NCBI GenBank assembly: GCA_016712035.1 | Contig: JADJRT010000007.1 | Coordinates: 62,001 to 126,000 of the forward strand | Direction: 5' to 3' | DNA length: 64,000 bases | From: Flammeovirgaceae bacterium | GTDB lineage: Bacteria; Bacteroidota; Bacteroidia; Cytophagales; Cyclobacteriaceae | Part shown: positions 21,721-33,554 of the stretch, piece by piece | Layout: each line of letters begins with the position of its first letter | Numbering within the stretch: the stretch's first letter is position 1 | The notes under the pieces: generated by a model | What the model saw: only the letters and a program-made list of their open reading frames with translations | Told to the model about the DNA's origin: nothing | Database searches by the model: none | Translations under genes and position numbers: made by a program

Positions 21721-24700
21721 ATGAGTAAAGCACTGGCGCCATTTTTGAAGACTTGGCTATTTAGTTTAGTTGTGCTGTTATTGATTAGCTGCTCTAACCA
21801 AAAAGACACAAAACAGATTACACGGTTTCGAAAGATTTCAAGTGGACTGATTCGAGCGGACTGACTTTTACAAACAAGTTGACGTTCGATCAAACATTTA
21901 ATATTTACACCTATCGCAACTTTTACAATGGCGGTGGAGTAGGCCTGGGAGATATTAATAATGATGGCCTTATTGACATTTACCTGACGGCCAATCAAGG
22001 CCCGAATAAGTTATACTTAAATAATGGAAATTTTCATTTTATCGACATTACAGAAACCGCTGGCGTGGCTGGCACCAAGGCGTGGGCTACCGGGGTTAGT
22101 ATGGCCGATGTAAATGGTGATGGCTGGCTGGATATTTATGTAGCTAATTCAGGCGATATTGAAGGAGATAATAAAGAGAATGAATTATTTATTAATAATG
22201 GTGATTTAACCTTTACCGAAAGAGCTAAAGAGTATGGCGTTGCGGATCGTGGATTTACAACTCATGCGGTATTCTTTGACTATGATCGCGACAACGATCT
22301 TGATTTATATATTTTAAATAACTCCTATCAGTCTATTGGCAGTTTTAATTTAAGAAAAAATGAACGCCCTAAACGCGATTCGTTGGGTGGAGACAAGTTG
22401 ATGCGGAATGACAATAATCATTTTACCGATGTGAGTGAGCAAGCAGGTATTTATGGAAGTGTTATTGGATTTGGATTAGGTGCAACAGTTGGTGATATAA
22501 ATAAAGACGGCTGGCCTGATTTGTATGTATCCAATGATTTCTTTGAAAGAGACTACCTCTATATAAATAATCAGAATGGAACTTTTAAGGAGTGCCTGAC
22601 GGAACAAATAAAATCAATCAGCGGAGCATCCATGGGTGCTGATTTAGCAGATATTAATAATGACGGGTGGTCTGATATTTTCATTACGGAAATGTTACCG
22701 GAAAGCAATGACCGAATTAAAACAGTAACAACATTCGAAAACTGGGATCGCTATCAGAACAGTGTTCAAAATGATTATTATCATCAGTTCACCAGAAATA
22801 TGCTTCAACTCAATAATGCAAACGGAACCTTCAGTGAAATAGGTAGGTTATCGGGTATGGAAGCAACCGATTGGAGTTGGGGTGCACTCATGTTTGACAT
22901 GGACAATGACGGGCTAAAGGATGTGTTTGTGGCTAACGGAATTTATCAGGATTTAACCAATCAGGATTACTTGCAATATGTTTCGAATGAAGAAGTGGTG
23001 AAATCCATCGTTACCAACAATAAAGTTGATTATCGTAAATTGGTGGAATTAATACCTTCTAATCCGGTTCCGGATTATACATTTAAGAATCTGGGTGATT
23101 TAAAGTTTATAAATATTGGGAATGAATGGGGACTAGGGGAGCCTAACTTTTCAAAATGGTTCCCGCTTATGGAGATTTAGATAATGATGGGGATTTGGAC
23201 CTTGTTATAAGCCATGTCAATCAAGAAGTTTCTTTAATGCGAAATCAAACAGACCTACTTCAAGAAGCGAATCACTATTTGAAGTTTATACTTAAAGGTA
23301 TAGAAGGAAATAAAAATGCTGTAGGTACTGCAATCGAGATAATTAGTGGTGATAAAATATTTTTTATTGAGCAAATTCCAAATAGAGGCTTTGAGTCGTC
23401 CGTAGATCCCCGGCCTAACATAGGCTTGGGAAAAATTGATACGGTTGATCAGATACGCGTGCGTTGGCCGGATGGGAACGAGACCATTCTAAACAACGTA
23501 GCGACTAATCAAATTCTTGTCCTCGATCAAGTGGATTCAAAAGTGGGGTCTCAAAGCGAGGCGGTAAGTTCCGGGGGTTATTTCCAAGAAGTTAAAATGT
23601 CGGCTGTTTACGTTCATAAGGTAAAGTGAGTTCATGACTTTGATCGCGACAAATTAGTTTATCACATGTTGAGTACAGCCGGACCCCGTGTTTCCAGAGG
23701 AGATATAAACGGGATGGACTTGACGATTTTTATATCGGTGGCGCTAAGAATAGTCTCAGGAAGCATCTTTGTGCAATCGCAGAATCGAGAATTCAAATTA
23801 ATGAATCAACCTGCTTTCGAAGTGGATAAGATTTCTGAAGATCAGACTAGCTTATTTTTTGATGCTGATAGCGACCAGGATATGGATCTTTATGTTGGCA
23901 GCGGAAGTAGTGAGTTTTCGGGCATTTCCAGTGCATTGGTAGATCGTATATATTTTAATGACGGTCGTCGTAATTTTATTAAATCCGAAAATGGCCTTCC
24001 ATTAACTGCTCGGGAAAATACCTCTACGGTTAAAGCCGCAGATTATGATCAGGATGGTGATCTCGATTTGTTTGTGGGGATTCGCAGTGAATCGTTCGCC
24101 TATGGATTACCCATGAATGGATACATATTAAATAATGATGGTACGGGCAAGTTCAAAGATGTAACGGCAAGTGTTGCTGCAGGCTTAACTAAAGTAGGTA
24201 TGGTAACGGATGCCTCGTGGATTGATATTGATGGCGACAGGGATATTGATCTGATTATTGTAGGTGAGTATATGCCTATAAAAGTATTTGTCAACGAAAA
24301 GAATCAATTCGTAGATAAAACCGAGTCAGCGGGCTTAAACTTTACTAACGGTTGGTGGAATCGAATCGAACCCGCGGACTTAGATAATGATGGGGATATT
24401 GATTTTGTTATAGCTAACCACGGTCTCAATTCAAGATTTCGCGCATCCTTAGAGAAACCGATTTCGATGTATGTGAGTGATTTCGATAAGAACGGAACAA
24501 TGGAACAAATTATTTGTGCTTATAATGGAGAAAAAAGTTACCCACTGGTTTTACGTCATGATTTAGTTGCACAAATTCCATCGTTGAAGAAAAAATATTT
24601 GAAATATGAGAACTTCAGTGATCAAACGATAACTGACATTTTTACAAAAGAGGAGCTTAAAGATGCATCACGATTAGATGCTTTTGAACTGGGCACAGGA

Positions 24701-25061
24701 ATTCTCTTGAATGATGGAAAAGGAAAATTCAAATTCACCAGACTACCTATGGCGGCACAATTTTCAGTAATGCAAGCTATTTCAGTTAATGACTTTGACA
24801 ATGACGGATTTGCTGATATACTTTTGGGTGGTAACTCTATATGGAGCAAAACCTGAAGTAGGTCGCTACGATGCAAGTCATGGAGTTTTACTAAAAGGGG
24901 ATGGTCTTGGGAATTTTATTTCGGTTCCCGCCAAAAGTTCAGGGCTTCTCATAGAAGGTGAGGTTCGGGATTTTCAATTATTCCATGTTGGAAAAGATAA
25001 TTTACTAATGGTGGCGAGAAATAACGATTCAGTTTTGTTTTTTAAGACGAAGGTAGAGTGA
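21721..25061 (+). CDS. Giant FG-GAP/ASPIC (CRTAC1-like) lipoprotein C (about seven frameshifts)
   Basis: About 1,113 residues, a paralogue of the genes on either side. Lipobox I-S-C (LVVLLLISCSNQKD). Shared N-terminal block YTYRNFYNGGGVGLGDINNDG, then SNDFFERDYLYINNQNGTF, ATDWSWGALMFDMDNDG and the ASPIC/UnbV block GFESSVDPRPNIGLG...RVRWPDGN near residue 565. Breaks at about 21830, 23154, 23620, 23630, 23714, 23755 and 24836; most are single-base homopolymer errors, for example ACGGGATGG to ACGGGGATGG restoring DINGDGLDDFYIGG. The start at 21721 opens the signal peptide. Calcium-binding DxNxDG loops are intact throughout, arguing against real decay. Confidence 0.85.
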
Positions 25062-28000
25062 CCTATTTTAAGAATTGCGTACATCGGTTTAAAGTATGGA
25101 TTGTCCTTTCACTTCTTATTTCTTGTAAGGAAAGTGGTGTTACTAATACACCTTTATTTTTCTTGGTACCCTCTTCACATTCTTCCATTACTTTCGAGAA
25201 TAGACTTTCGGATTCTGACGAAATGAATATTATTGAATACCTGTATTTCTATAATGGAGGCGGGGTAGCTATAGGTGATATTAACAACGATGGCTTGCCT
25301 GATCTCTATTTTTCAGCCAATCAAAAAGAAAATAAGCTTTACTTAAATAAAGGTGATTTTAAATTTGAAGACATTACATCAACCGCAGGCGTATCAGTAG
25401 CCGGTAATTGGAAGACGGGTGTTACTATGGCTGATGTTAATGGGGATGGTTACCTTGATATTTTTAGTTGCGGAGTAGGGGGACATAAAAGTTTCACTGG
25501 GCGCAATCAATTATTAATCAACAACCAGAACCTTACGTTCAGTGATCAGACTGAGAAATATGGTTTGTCTTTTCAGGGATTTTCAACGCAAGCTTCATTT
25601 TTTGATTTTGACAAAGATGGCGACCTTGATATGTATCTGGTAAATCATGCCGTACATTCAGTTCACTCTTATGGAGATGTTTCGCTTCGATTGCAAACAG
25701 ATCCTAAAGCGGGCGATAAGCTCTACAGAAATGAATTGATACCATCCGGCACTGCCAGATTTACGGACGTAACCAAGGATGCAGGTATTTATCAAAGTCA
25801 GATTGGATACGGATTAGGTGTTGGTATCCTTTGATCTTAATAATGACGGATTTCAGGACATCTATGTTTCCAACGATTTTCATGAGAATGATTATCTATA
25901 TATAAATAATGGAGATGGCACGTTTAGGCAGGAGTTAGAAAAGAGTATTCCCCATACAAGTCGTTTTTCAATGGGTAATGATATTGCTGATATTAATAAT
26001 GATGGCTGGCAGGATATTATTACATTGGACATGCAACCTCGTGAAGAAAGAATAATAAAAGCGAGCGCGGGTGAGGATCCATTTGAAATATTTCAATTTA
26101 AACTTCAGTTTGGTTATCATTATCAGGCAACACGCAATACGCTTCAGTTAAACAGAGGCGAAACACCAGACGGATCCTTAGCCTTCAGTGATATTGCAGG
26201 TTTGGCAGGTGTGGAAGCTACCGATTGGAGTTGGTCACCCTTGCTAGCCGATTTTGACAATGATGGATACCGAGATCTTTTTGTTGCGAATGGTATTTTA
26301 AAGAGACCCAATGATCTTGATTATATTAATTATATTTCAAGTGATTCTGCACAGCGGTTTTTTACAGATCAACAAATGATTGATAGAATGCCTGAAGGCA
26401 AAGTGCCGAACTATTTTTTTAAAAATAATGGTGAGCTTACATTTTCAGAAGTCACGGATAGTTGGTTAGGTATCAAATCAGGATTATCAAACGGTGCCGC
26501 TTATGCCGACCTTGATCAGGATGGTGATTTGGATCTCGTTATAAATAATGTTAACGAGGGGGCATCCGTGCTTAGAAATGATTTGCCATCCTCTAATTAT
26601 CTAACCGTAAATCTTAAAGGTGATTTTCCGAATACTTTTGGAATAGGAGCAAAAATAATTGTCTATTCGAAAAATGGTAAAAATGTCCATGAAGTAATTG
26701 CTACCCGTGGATGGCAATCGGCTGTTGACAATAGTGCACATTTTGGCTTGGGTACCGCCATTCAGGTTGATTCGTTGATTGTGATCTGGCCAAATGATAA
26801 ATATCAAAAGATCGAAACGGTAAAATCAAATCAAGTACTTACCCTAAATCAAAAAGATGCAATTAATAACTGGTCTTATCATCGAGAACTAACCCCAGGT
26901 ATATTTTCGACAGATAATTCCTTAAACTTTAAACACAAGGAAAACACATTTATTGCCTTTGAAATTGAAAGGCTAATTCCGCACATGTTGTCTAACCAAG
27001 GTCCCAAAATGGCGGTGGCGGATGTAAATGGAGACCGATTGGATGATCTTTTTATTGGTGGCGCCAAAGGACAGGCTGGAGTACTTTTTATTCAGGATCG
27101 ATCTGGTGGTTTTAATCGATCAGATCAAAAAGTTTTTGAAATTGATTCGGCAGCTGAAGATACGAACTCCGCTTTCTTTGATGCCAATCAGGATGGGTTT
27201 ATAGACTTACTGGTTGTTAGTGGTAGCCAGGAGACAGAAGGAAGTTTTGAAAATTTGCGACCGCGGCTTTATCTCAATGATGGTAAAGGAATTTTTAGAA
27301 AGAACAGTAGGGCAATGCCAGCTATTTATTTGAATGCGTCCTGCGTTGTTCCTGGAGATTTTGATTCGGATGGAGATCTGGACGTATTCATCGGTGGTCG
27401 AGTAATTGCTGGTAAATATGGATTAACACCGTCAAGCTATTTACTAATTAATAATGGTCTAGGTGAATTTTTGGACGTTACCTATAAACGAATTTCCTTA
27501 TCGGATTTAGGAATGATATCCGATGCGCTTTGGCACGACATGGATAATGACGGTTTGCTTGACTTACTTGTGGTTGGGGAATGGATGCCAATCACAGTAT
27601 TAATTCAACAATCAAATGGAACCTTTGTTAATGAAACCACAAAATTCGGATTTACACATACCAATGGATGGTGGAACACAATTTATAAGACTGATTTGGA
27701 TGGAGATGGTGATTTTGATTTTTTGGTTGGGAATGCAGGCACTAATTCGCGCTTGCGAGTAACTGAAAAGGAACCCTTGGAATTACATATAAGCGACATT
27801 GATTTAAATGGTAGTTATGATCCTATTATTACCTATTACAATAACCATCAAAAATATCCATTCGTATCACGAGATCACTTACTTAAACAGGTGCCAACAT
27901 TAAAGAAAAAAAATATTTAATGAATGAAAATTTCAAAACGTAAACTTAGAAGACATATTGACTCCCGGAAACGAAGTTCTTCAGAAAAAGTAGAGACATT

Positions 28001-28358
28001 CAATTCTGTCTGGATCGAAGAGAAAGAAGGAACTTACCCTATTCACCCATTACCGATTGAAGCACAAATGTTTCCTATTTTTTCATTTTTATCGGATGAC
28101 TTTAATCACGATGGTCATTCAGATATTCTTGCTGTGGGTAATTGGTATGCTGTACAGCCAGATTTTGGCCGGTATGATGCAGGTTATGGGTTGCTTATGC
28201 TTGGGGATGGTACGGGAAATCACAAAGCTCAGACTTTTGAGCAGTCTGGTTTTTATGTAAAAGGGGAAGGTCGCGACATAAAATCCGTAACTACGGCAAA
28301 TGGTTTGCAAAAGATAATTGTAAGCCGTAACAACGATACAGTATTAGTTTTTAAATAA
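25058..28358 (+). CDS. Giant FG-GAP/ASPIC (CRTAC1-like) lipoprotein D (about four frameshifts)
   Basis: About 1,100 residues, the third paralogue. A GTG start overlaps the TGA of gene C (GTGA), showing translational coupling. Lipobox I-S-C (VLSLLISCKESG). Blocks: YFYNGGGVAIGDINNDG, SNDFHENDYLYINNGDGTF, ATDWSWSPLLADFDNDG, the ASPIC/UnbV block GWQSAVDNSAHFGLG...IVIWPND and LWHDMDNDGLLDLLVVGEWMPI. Breaks at ~25813, 27915, 27940 and 27985; the last three are A-run undercalls whose repair reads KKKYLMNENFKNVNLEDIL. It diverges most from A and C in the middle third (MPREERII region), so the three copies are not recent duplicates. Ends with SRNNDTVLVFK, matching gene C's ARNNDSVLFFK. Confidence 0.85.
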
Positions 28359-28413
28359 GTGATCAAAGTCATATTTTTTATTTCGTTATAGTCTATTTTT
28401 GCAGGTTGAATTC

Positions 28414-29658
28414 ATGCTTATGAAAAACGTATTACTGTTTATCGGTGTTGTAATTGTTCTCGTTGCTTGTTCCGGTGATAATGGTGAATGGCGGGTGAAA
28501 TCAGAAAATCCAGAATTTTTACATCGGTCAGTAAAACAGGTTACGGATGTAATCGTGCATGATATCTTTTCTCCACCGGTAGCATCTCGTATTTATGGAT
28601 ATATGAGCATTGCCGCCTACGAAGCCGCACTACATCAGGATGCAAAATACATTTCATTAGCAGGACAGTTGAAGGGCCTCGAGTCGTTGCCACAACCTGA
28701 ACCTGGGGCTACTTATTCGTTTTCATTGGCCTCTGTGCAAGCTGCTCTTAAAGTTGGTCGAACTTTGGTCTTTTCTGAAGATAAAATGGATGTGTTTTAT
28801 AATTCGATTATGCAAGAATACCGGGATACTGGAATTCCAGATGATGTATTTGATAGATCAATTGAATTCGGCAATGAGGTACCACCCGCTTACATGGATG
28901 CAGTAGAACCTCATTGGAATAAAATCAGAACATTTGTTTTGGATTCTGCTCAGCAATTTAAACCCGCACCACCAACACCTTTTTCTACAGATAAGAATAG
29001 CCAATTTTATAAAGAGGCAATAGAAATTTATGAGATGGGCAACACCTTAACTTCCGAGCAAAGAGAAATTGCTTTTTTCTGGGATTGTAATCCATTTATG
29101 ATGAATGTTAAGGGGCACGTCATGTTTGCGACAAAAAAGATTTCACCAGGCGGCCATTGGATTAATATTACAAACGTGGCCTGTAAAAAGAACAAGGCAG
29201 ATTTTACCCAGAGTGCCGAAGCTTATACCCGGGTTTCAATTGCATTGATGGATGCATTTATTTCGTGTTGGGATGAGAAGTACCGAAGCAAACTTATTCG
29301 TCTGGAGACCTATATCAATCAATACATTGATGAAGATTGGGTTCCGGTATTGCACACGCCACCCTTTCCGGAATATACCAGCGGGCATAGCGTGATTTCA
29401 GCAGCATCAGCTGTTACGTTAACGGATTTATTTGGCGATAATTTTGCCTTCACTGATTCTACGGAAGTGGAGTTCGGCTTAACAGCGAGAAGTTTTAAAT
29501 CCTTTATTGAAGCATCAGAAGAAGCAGCGATCAGTCGCATGTATGGTGGCATCCATTATCGACCAGCAGTGTATGATGGTGTAAATGAAGGGCGAGCCTT
29601 AGGTAGTTATATTCTCCAAAATATTAAGACTCGAAAAGAAAATACGGCCCTTAAATAG
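28414..29658 (+). CDS. PAP2 / vanadium-haloperoxidase-type lipoprotein
   Basis: About 414 residues, intact. Lipobox V-A-C (MLMKNVLLFIGVVIVLVACSGD; ATG at 28420 is an alternative start). The C-terminal half carries the phosphate/vanadate pocket of the PAP2 superfamily: KYRSKLIRL (KX6R, with Leu where Pro is usual), PEYTSGHS (the SGH acid-base His), and SRMYGGIHYRP (SRX5H, the metal-linked or nucleophilic His). These residues are shared by acid phosphatases and vanadium haloperoxidases, so phosphatase versus halide oxidation cannot be decided. The N-terminal half is helical. It follows gene D by 55 bases and is probably part of the same transcript. A -7-like TATTTTTG lies at 28394-28401. Confidence 0.85.
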   Translation: MLMKNVLLFIGVVIVLVACSGDNGEWRVKSENPEFLHRSVKQVTDVIVHDIFSPPVASRIYGYMSIAAYEAALHQDAKYISLAGQLKGLESLPQPEPGATYSFSLASVQAALKVGRTLVFSEDKMDVFYNSIMQEYRDTGIPDDVFDRSIEFGNEVPPAYMDAVEPHWNKIRTFVLDSAQQFKPAPPTPFSTDKNSQFYKEAIEIYEMGNTLTSEQREIAFFWDCNPFMMNVKGHVMFATKKISPGGHWINITNVACKKNKADFTQSAEAYTRVSIALMDAFISCWDEKYRSKLIRLETYINQYIDEDWVPVLHTPPFPEYTSGHSVISAASAVTLTDLFGDNFAFTDSTEVEFGLTARSFKSFIEASEEAAISRMYGGIHYRPAVYDGVNEGRALGSYILQNIKTRKENTALK

Positions 29659-29893
29659 GCATTTTTTCTTGTCGGTGGCACGCTCGGTCAGGAGGCAGCC
29701 AGTATATGAATTCTCTACTGAATGCAATAGCATGATTTATGGCTCATTGCGACCTGCAATGTCATTCTGCAAATAGTATCCATTGACAAACCGATTTTTG
29801 AATCAATGCCATTAGATTAATTCGACAGGGGTGGGTATGGCTTGCAACTTTCCAATACTTTACTCATCTTCCTAATTAAATCTACCCTATTCG

Positions 29894-31222
29894 ATGTCCG
29901 TTAAACCCCATCTTTCCTTCTGGCAAATTATTAACATGAATGTTGGGTTCTTCGGCATTCAATACAGCTTTGGCTTGCAACAAAGTGCCGTTAATCCAAT
30001 TTATGATATGTTGGGAGCAAGCCCCGATGAGATTCCTTTATTAAATCTTGCCGGACCTGTTACAGGATTAATTGTTCAACCGATCATTGGGGCTTTAAGC
30101 GATAAAACCTGGCATCCAAAATTCGGGAGACGCAAACCATTTTTCTTCATTGGAGCTATGCTGTGTAGTATAGCTTTATTCTTTTATCCTTTTAGCAGCA
30201 GTTTGTGGATGGCCGTAGGATTATTGTGGATACTTGATGTAGGTAACAATACCGCCATGGAGCCCTATCGCGCATTCGTAGCCGACAAGCTTGATGAAAA
30301 ACAACGACCCATGGGATTTCAGGCGCAAAGTTTCTTCACAGGATTTGGGCAAACATTAGCCAACGTTTCACTTTTTATCTTTCCAATTCTTATTGTTGGT
30401 AAAACAGGTTCGTTGCCCAATTGGGTATATGCGTCCTTTTTTTTAGGTGCTGTTTGCTCTATTGGCTCTATTCTATGGAGTATGCGCACTACTTCTGAAA
30501 TTCCGCCAACAGAAGAAGAGCTTGCTCACATGAAGGCAACACCCTTGAATGTTTTTTCTCCATTCATTGAAATCTCTAAAGCTATTGGTAGTATGCCTAA
30601 AGTAATGTGGCAGTTGGCCTTAGTTTATTTATTTCAATGGTATGGCTTGTTTTGCTATTGGCAGAATTCGTCAAAAAGTATTGCCCTGTCGGTATGGAAG
30701 GCAACTCCGGCCAACGCAACATTATATGAACAAGCTGTAAGCTGGACGGGTTTGGTTAACGGCTGGTATAATATAATTACTTTTCTAACCGCGTTTTTAC
30801 TTGTCTGGTTTGTTAGAAAGTCTTCCCCCAAGCTGGTTCATTTTGGTGCCCTATTAATTGCGGCAATAGGGTTGCTCTTCTTTCCGTTTATCGAGAATAA
30901 ATATCTTTTGTTTCCTGCCATCACAGGGTTTGGAATAGGCTGGGCCAGCATGATGGGGATTCCTTATTTGATGGTAGTTAACAATATTCCTAAAGAAAGA
31001 TATGGCGTTTATATGGGCATTGTTAACATGATGATTGTGATCCCAATGATATTACAAAATTTAACTTTCGGATATATACTTCGTGAGTATTTGGGTAACA
31101 ATGCTGGTTATGCTGTAGCTTTTTCCGGAGTGCTTTTAATCTTGGCGGCCTTTGCCACTTTGCTTATATCACCAACCAAAAATGTTGACTCAAATAATAT
31201 TAGCTTTAATTCATCTCATTAA
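29894..31222 (+). CDS. SLC45/GPH-like MFS sugar permease, intact paralogue
   Basis: 442 residues with about 12 membrane segments. Same signatures as the permease at 7830-9340: KPHLSFWQIINMNVGFFGIQ, PIIGALSDKTWHPKFGRRKPFF and MEPYRAFVADKL. The family moves maltose, sucrose or related glucosides with protons. It lacks the long central insertion of the other copy. It is followed after 12 bases by glpF, so it may be co-transcribed with the glycerol genes, which is unusual for a disaccharide carrier; a polyol glycoside is one possible substrate (inference). The 235 bases upstream (29659-29893) hold no gene that I can see. Confidence 0.9.
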   Translation: MSVKPHLSFWQIINMNVGFFGIQYSFGLQQSAVNPIYDMLGASPDEIPLLNLAGPVTGLIVQPIIGALSDKTWHPKFGRRKPFFFIGAMLCSIALFFYPFSSSLWMAVGLLWILDVGNNTAMEPYRAFVADKLDEKQRPMGFQAQSFFTGFGQTLANVSLFIFPILIVGKTGSLPNWVYASFFLGAVCSIGSILWSMRTTSEIPPTEEELAHMKATPLNVFSPFIEISKAIGSMPKVMWQLALVYLFQWYGLFCYWQNSSKSIALSVWKATPANATLYEQAVSWTGLVNGWYNIITFLTAFLLVWFVRKSSPKLVHFGALLIAAIGLLFFPFIENKYLLFPAITGFGIGWASMMGIPYLMVVNNIPKERYGVYMGIVNMMIVIPMILQNLTFGYILREYLGNNAGYAVAFSGVLLILAAFATLLISPTKNVDSNNISFNSSH

Positions 31223-31234
31223 TAGTTTAAAATT

Positions 31235-31939
31235 ATGAATCCATATCTCGGAGAATTTTTTGGAACCCTTTTACTCATTTTATTCGGAGCGGGTGTAGGG
31301 GCTGGCGTACTACTTAAAGGAAGTAAATCGGAAAATGCAGGCTGGCTTGCAGTCTGTATCACCTGGGGTTTAGCGGTTACGCTCGCCATCTATGCAGTAG
31401 GCGAATTTAGCGGGGCACATTTAAATCCTGCGGTAACTCTTGGCTTAGCTATAAATGGTGATTTTGAATGGAGTATGGTGTTGGGTTACATCATATCCCA
31501 GTTGGCAGGTTCATTTGTGGGAGCTATTCTTGTTTGGTTACATTACCTGCCACATTGGAAAAATACGACTGATGCAAATGCCAAGTTAGCCGTATTTGCA
31601 ACTGGGCCAGCGATTAGAAATTCGTTTTCAAATTTGTTTAGTGAAACAATAGCAACAACCGTTTTGATTTTTGGATTACTTTTTATTGGCGTCAATGAGT
31701 TTACACAAGGCTTAAAACCCTTGGTAGTAGGACTGTTGATTGTAGCTATAGGTTTAGCACTAGGCGGCACAACCGGCTTTGCCATTAACCCGGCACGCGA
31801 TTTAGGTCCTCGCATAGCCCATGCAATTTTACCAATCCATGGTAAAGGGACTTCCGATTGGGCCTATTCTTGGATTCCGATACTTGGGCCAATACTCGGT
31901 AGTGTATTAGGTGCAGGTCTTTATGGGTTAGTATTTTAG
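31235..31939 (+). CDS. glpF: Glycerol uptake facilitator (aquaglyceroporin)
   Basis: 234 residues with six membrane segments and two half-helices. Both NPA boxes are present: SGAHLNPAVTLG and FAINPARDLGPR. The Asp directly after NPAR marks glycerol-conducting members rather than strict water channels. Glycerol enters by diffusion and is trapped by the glycerol kinase encoded just downstream. Intact, with start Met 12 bases after the permease stop. Confidence 0.92.
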   Translation: MNPYLGEFFGTLLLILFGAGVGAGVLLKGSKSENAGWLAVCITWGLAVTLAIYAVGEFSGAHLNPAVTLGLAINGDFEWSMVLGYIISQLAGSFVGAILVWLHYLPHWKNTTDANAKLAVFATGPAIRNSFSNLFSETIATTVLIFGLLFIGVNEFTQGLKPLVVGLLIVAIGLALGGTTGFAINPARDLGPRIAHAILPIHGKGTSDWAYSWIPILGPILGSVLGAGLYGLVF

Positions 31940-31965
31940 CAGTAGTAATCAGTAAGTAAAACTGT

Positions 31966-33488
<1,523 letters not shown>

Positions 33489-33554
33489 TTTTAAATTCAA
33501 TATCTAAAATTCAAAATCGGGCTATGTAATTTTTTGAATCTTAAATTTTAAATT
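33489..33554. repeat. AT-rich self-complementary spacer between glpK and glpD
   Basis: The 66-base gap is built of AAATTCAAAAT/ATTTTGAAT-type words in both orientations: AAAATTCAAAATC on the left, AAATTTTGAATC on the right. It can fold on itself, like the spacer at 9384-9442. A role in mRNA processing or as an intergenic repeat is possible but not shown. Confidence 0.45.

Noticed and set aside
17871..28358. Reading the FG-GAP cluster as decayed pseudogenes
   Set aside because: Breaks sit in homopolymers, calcium loops and ASPIC motifs are intact on both sides, and clean genes elsewhere in the window show the same error style.
29659..29893. Possible RNA gene in the gap before the permease
   Set aside because: No strong stem set, terminator or tRNA-like arms could be found by eye.
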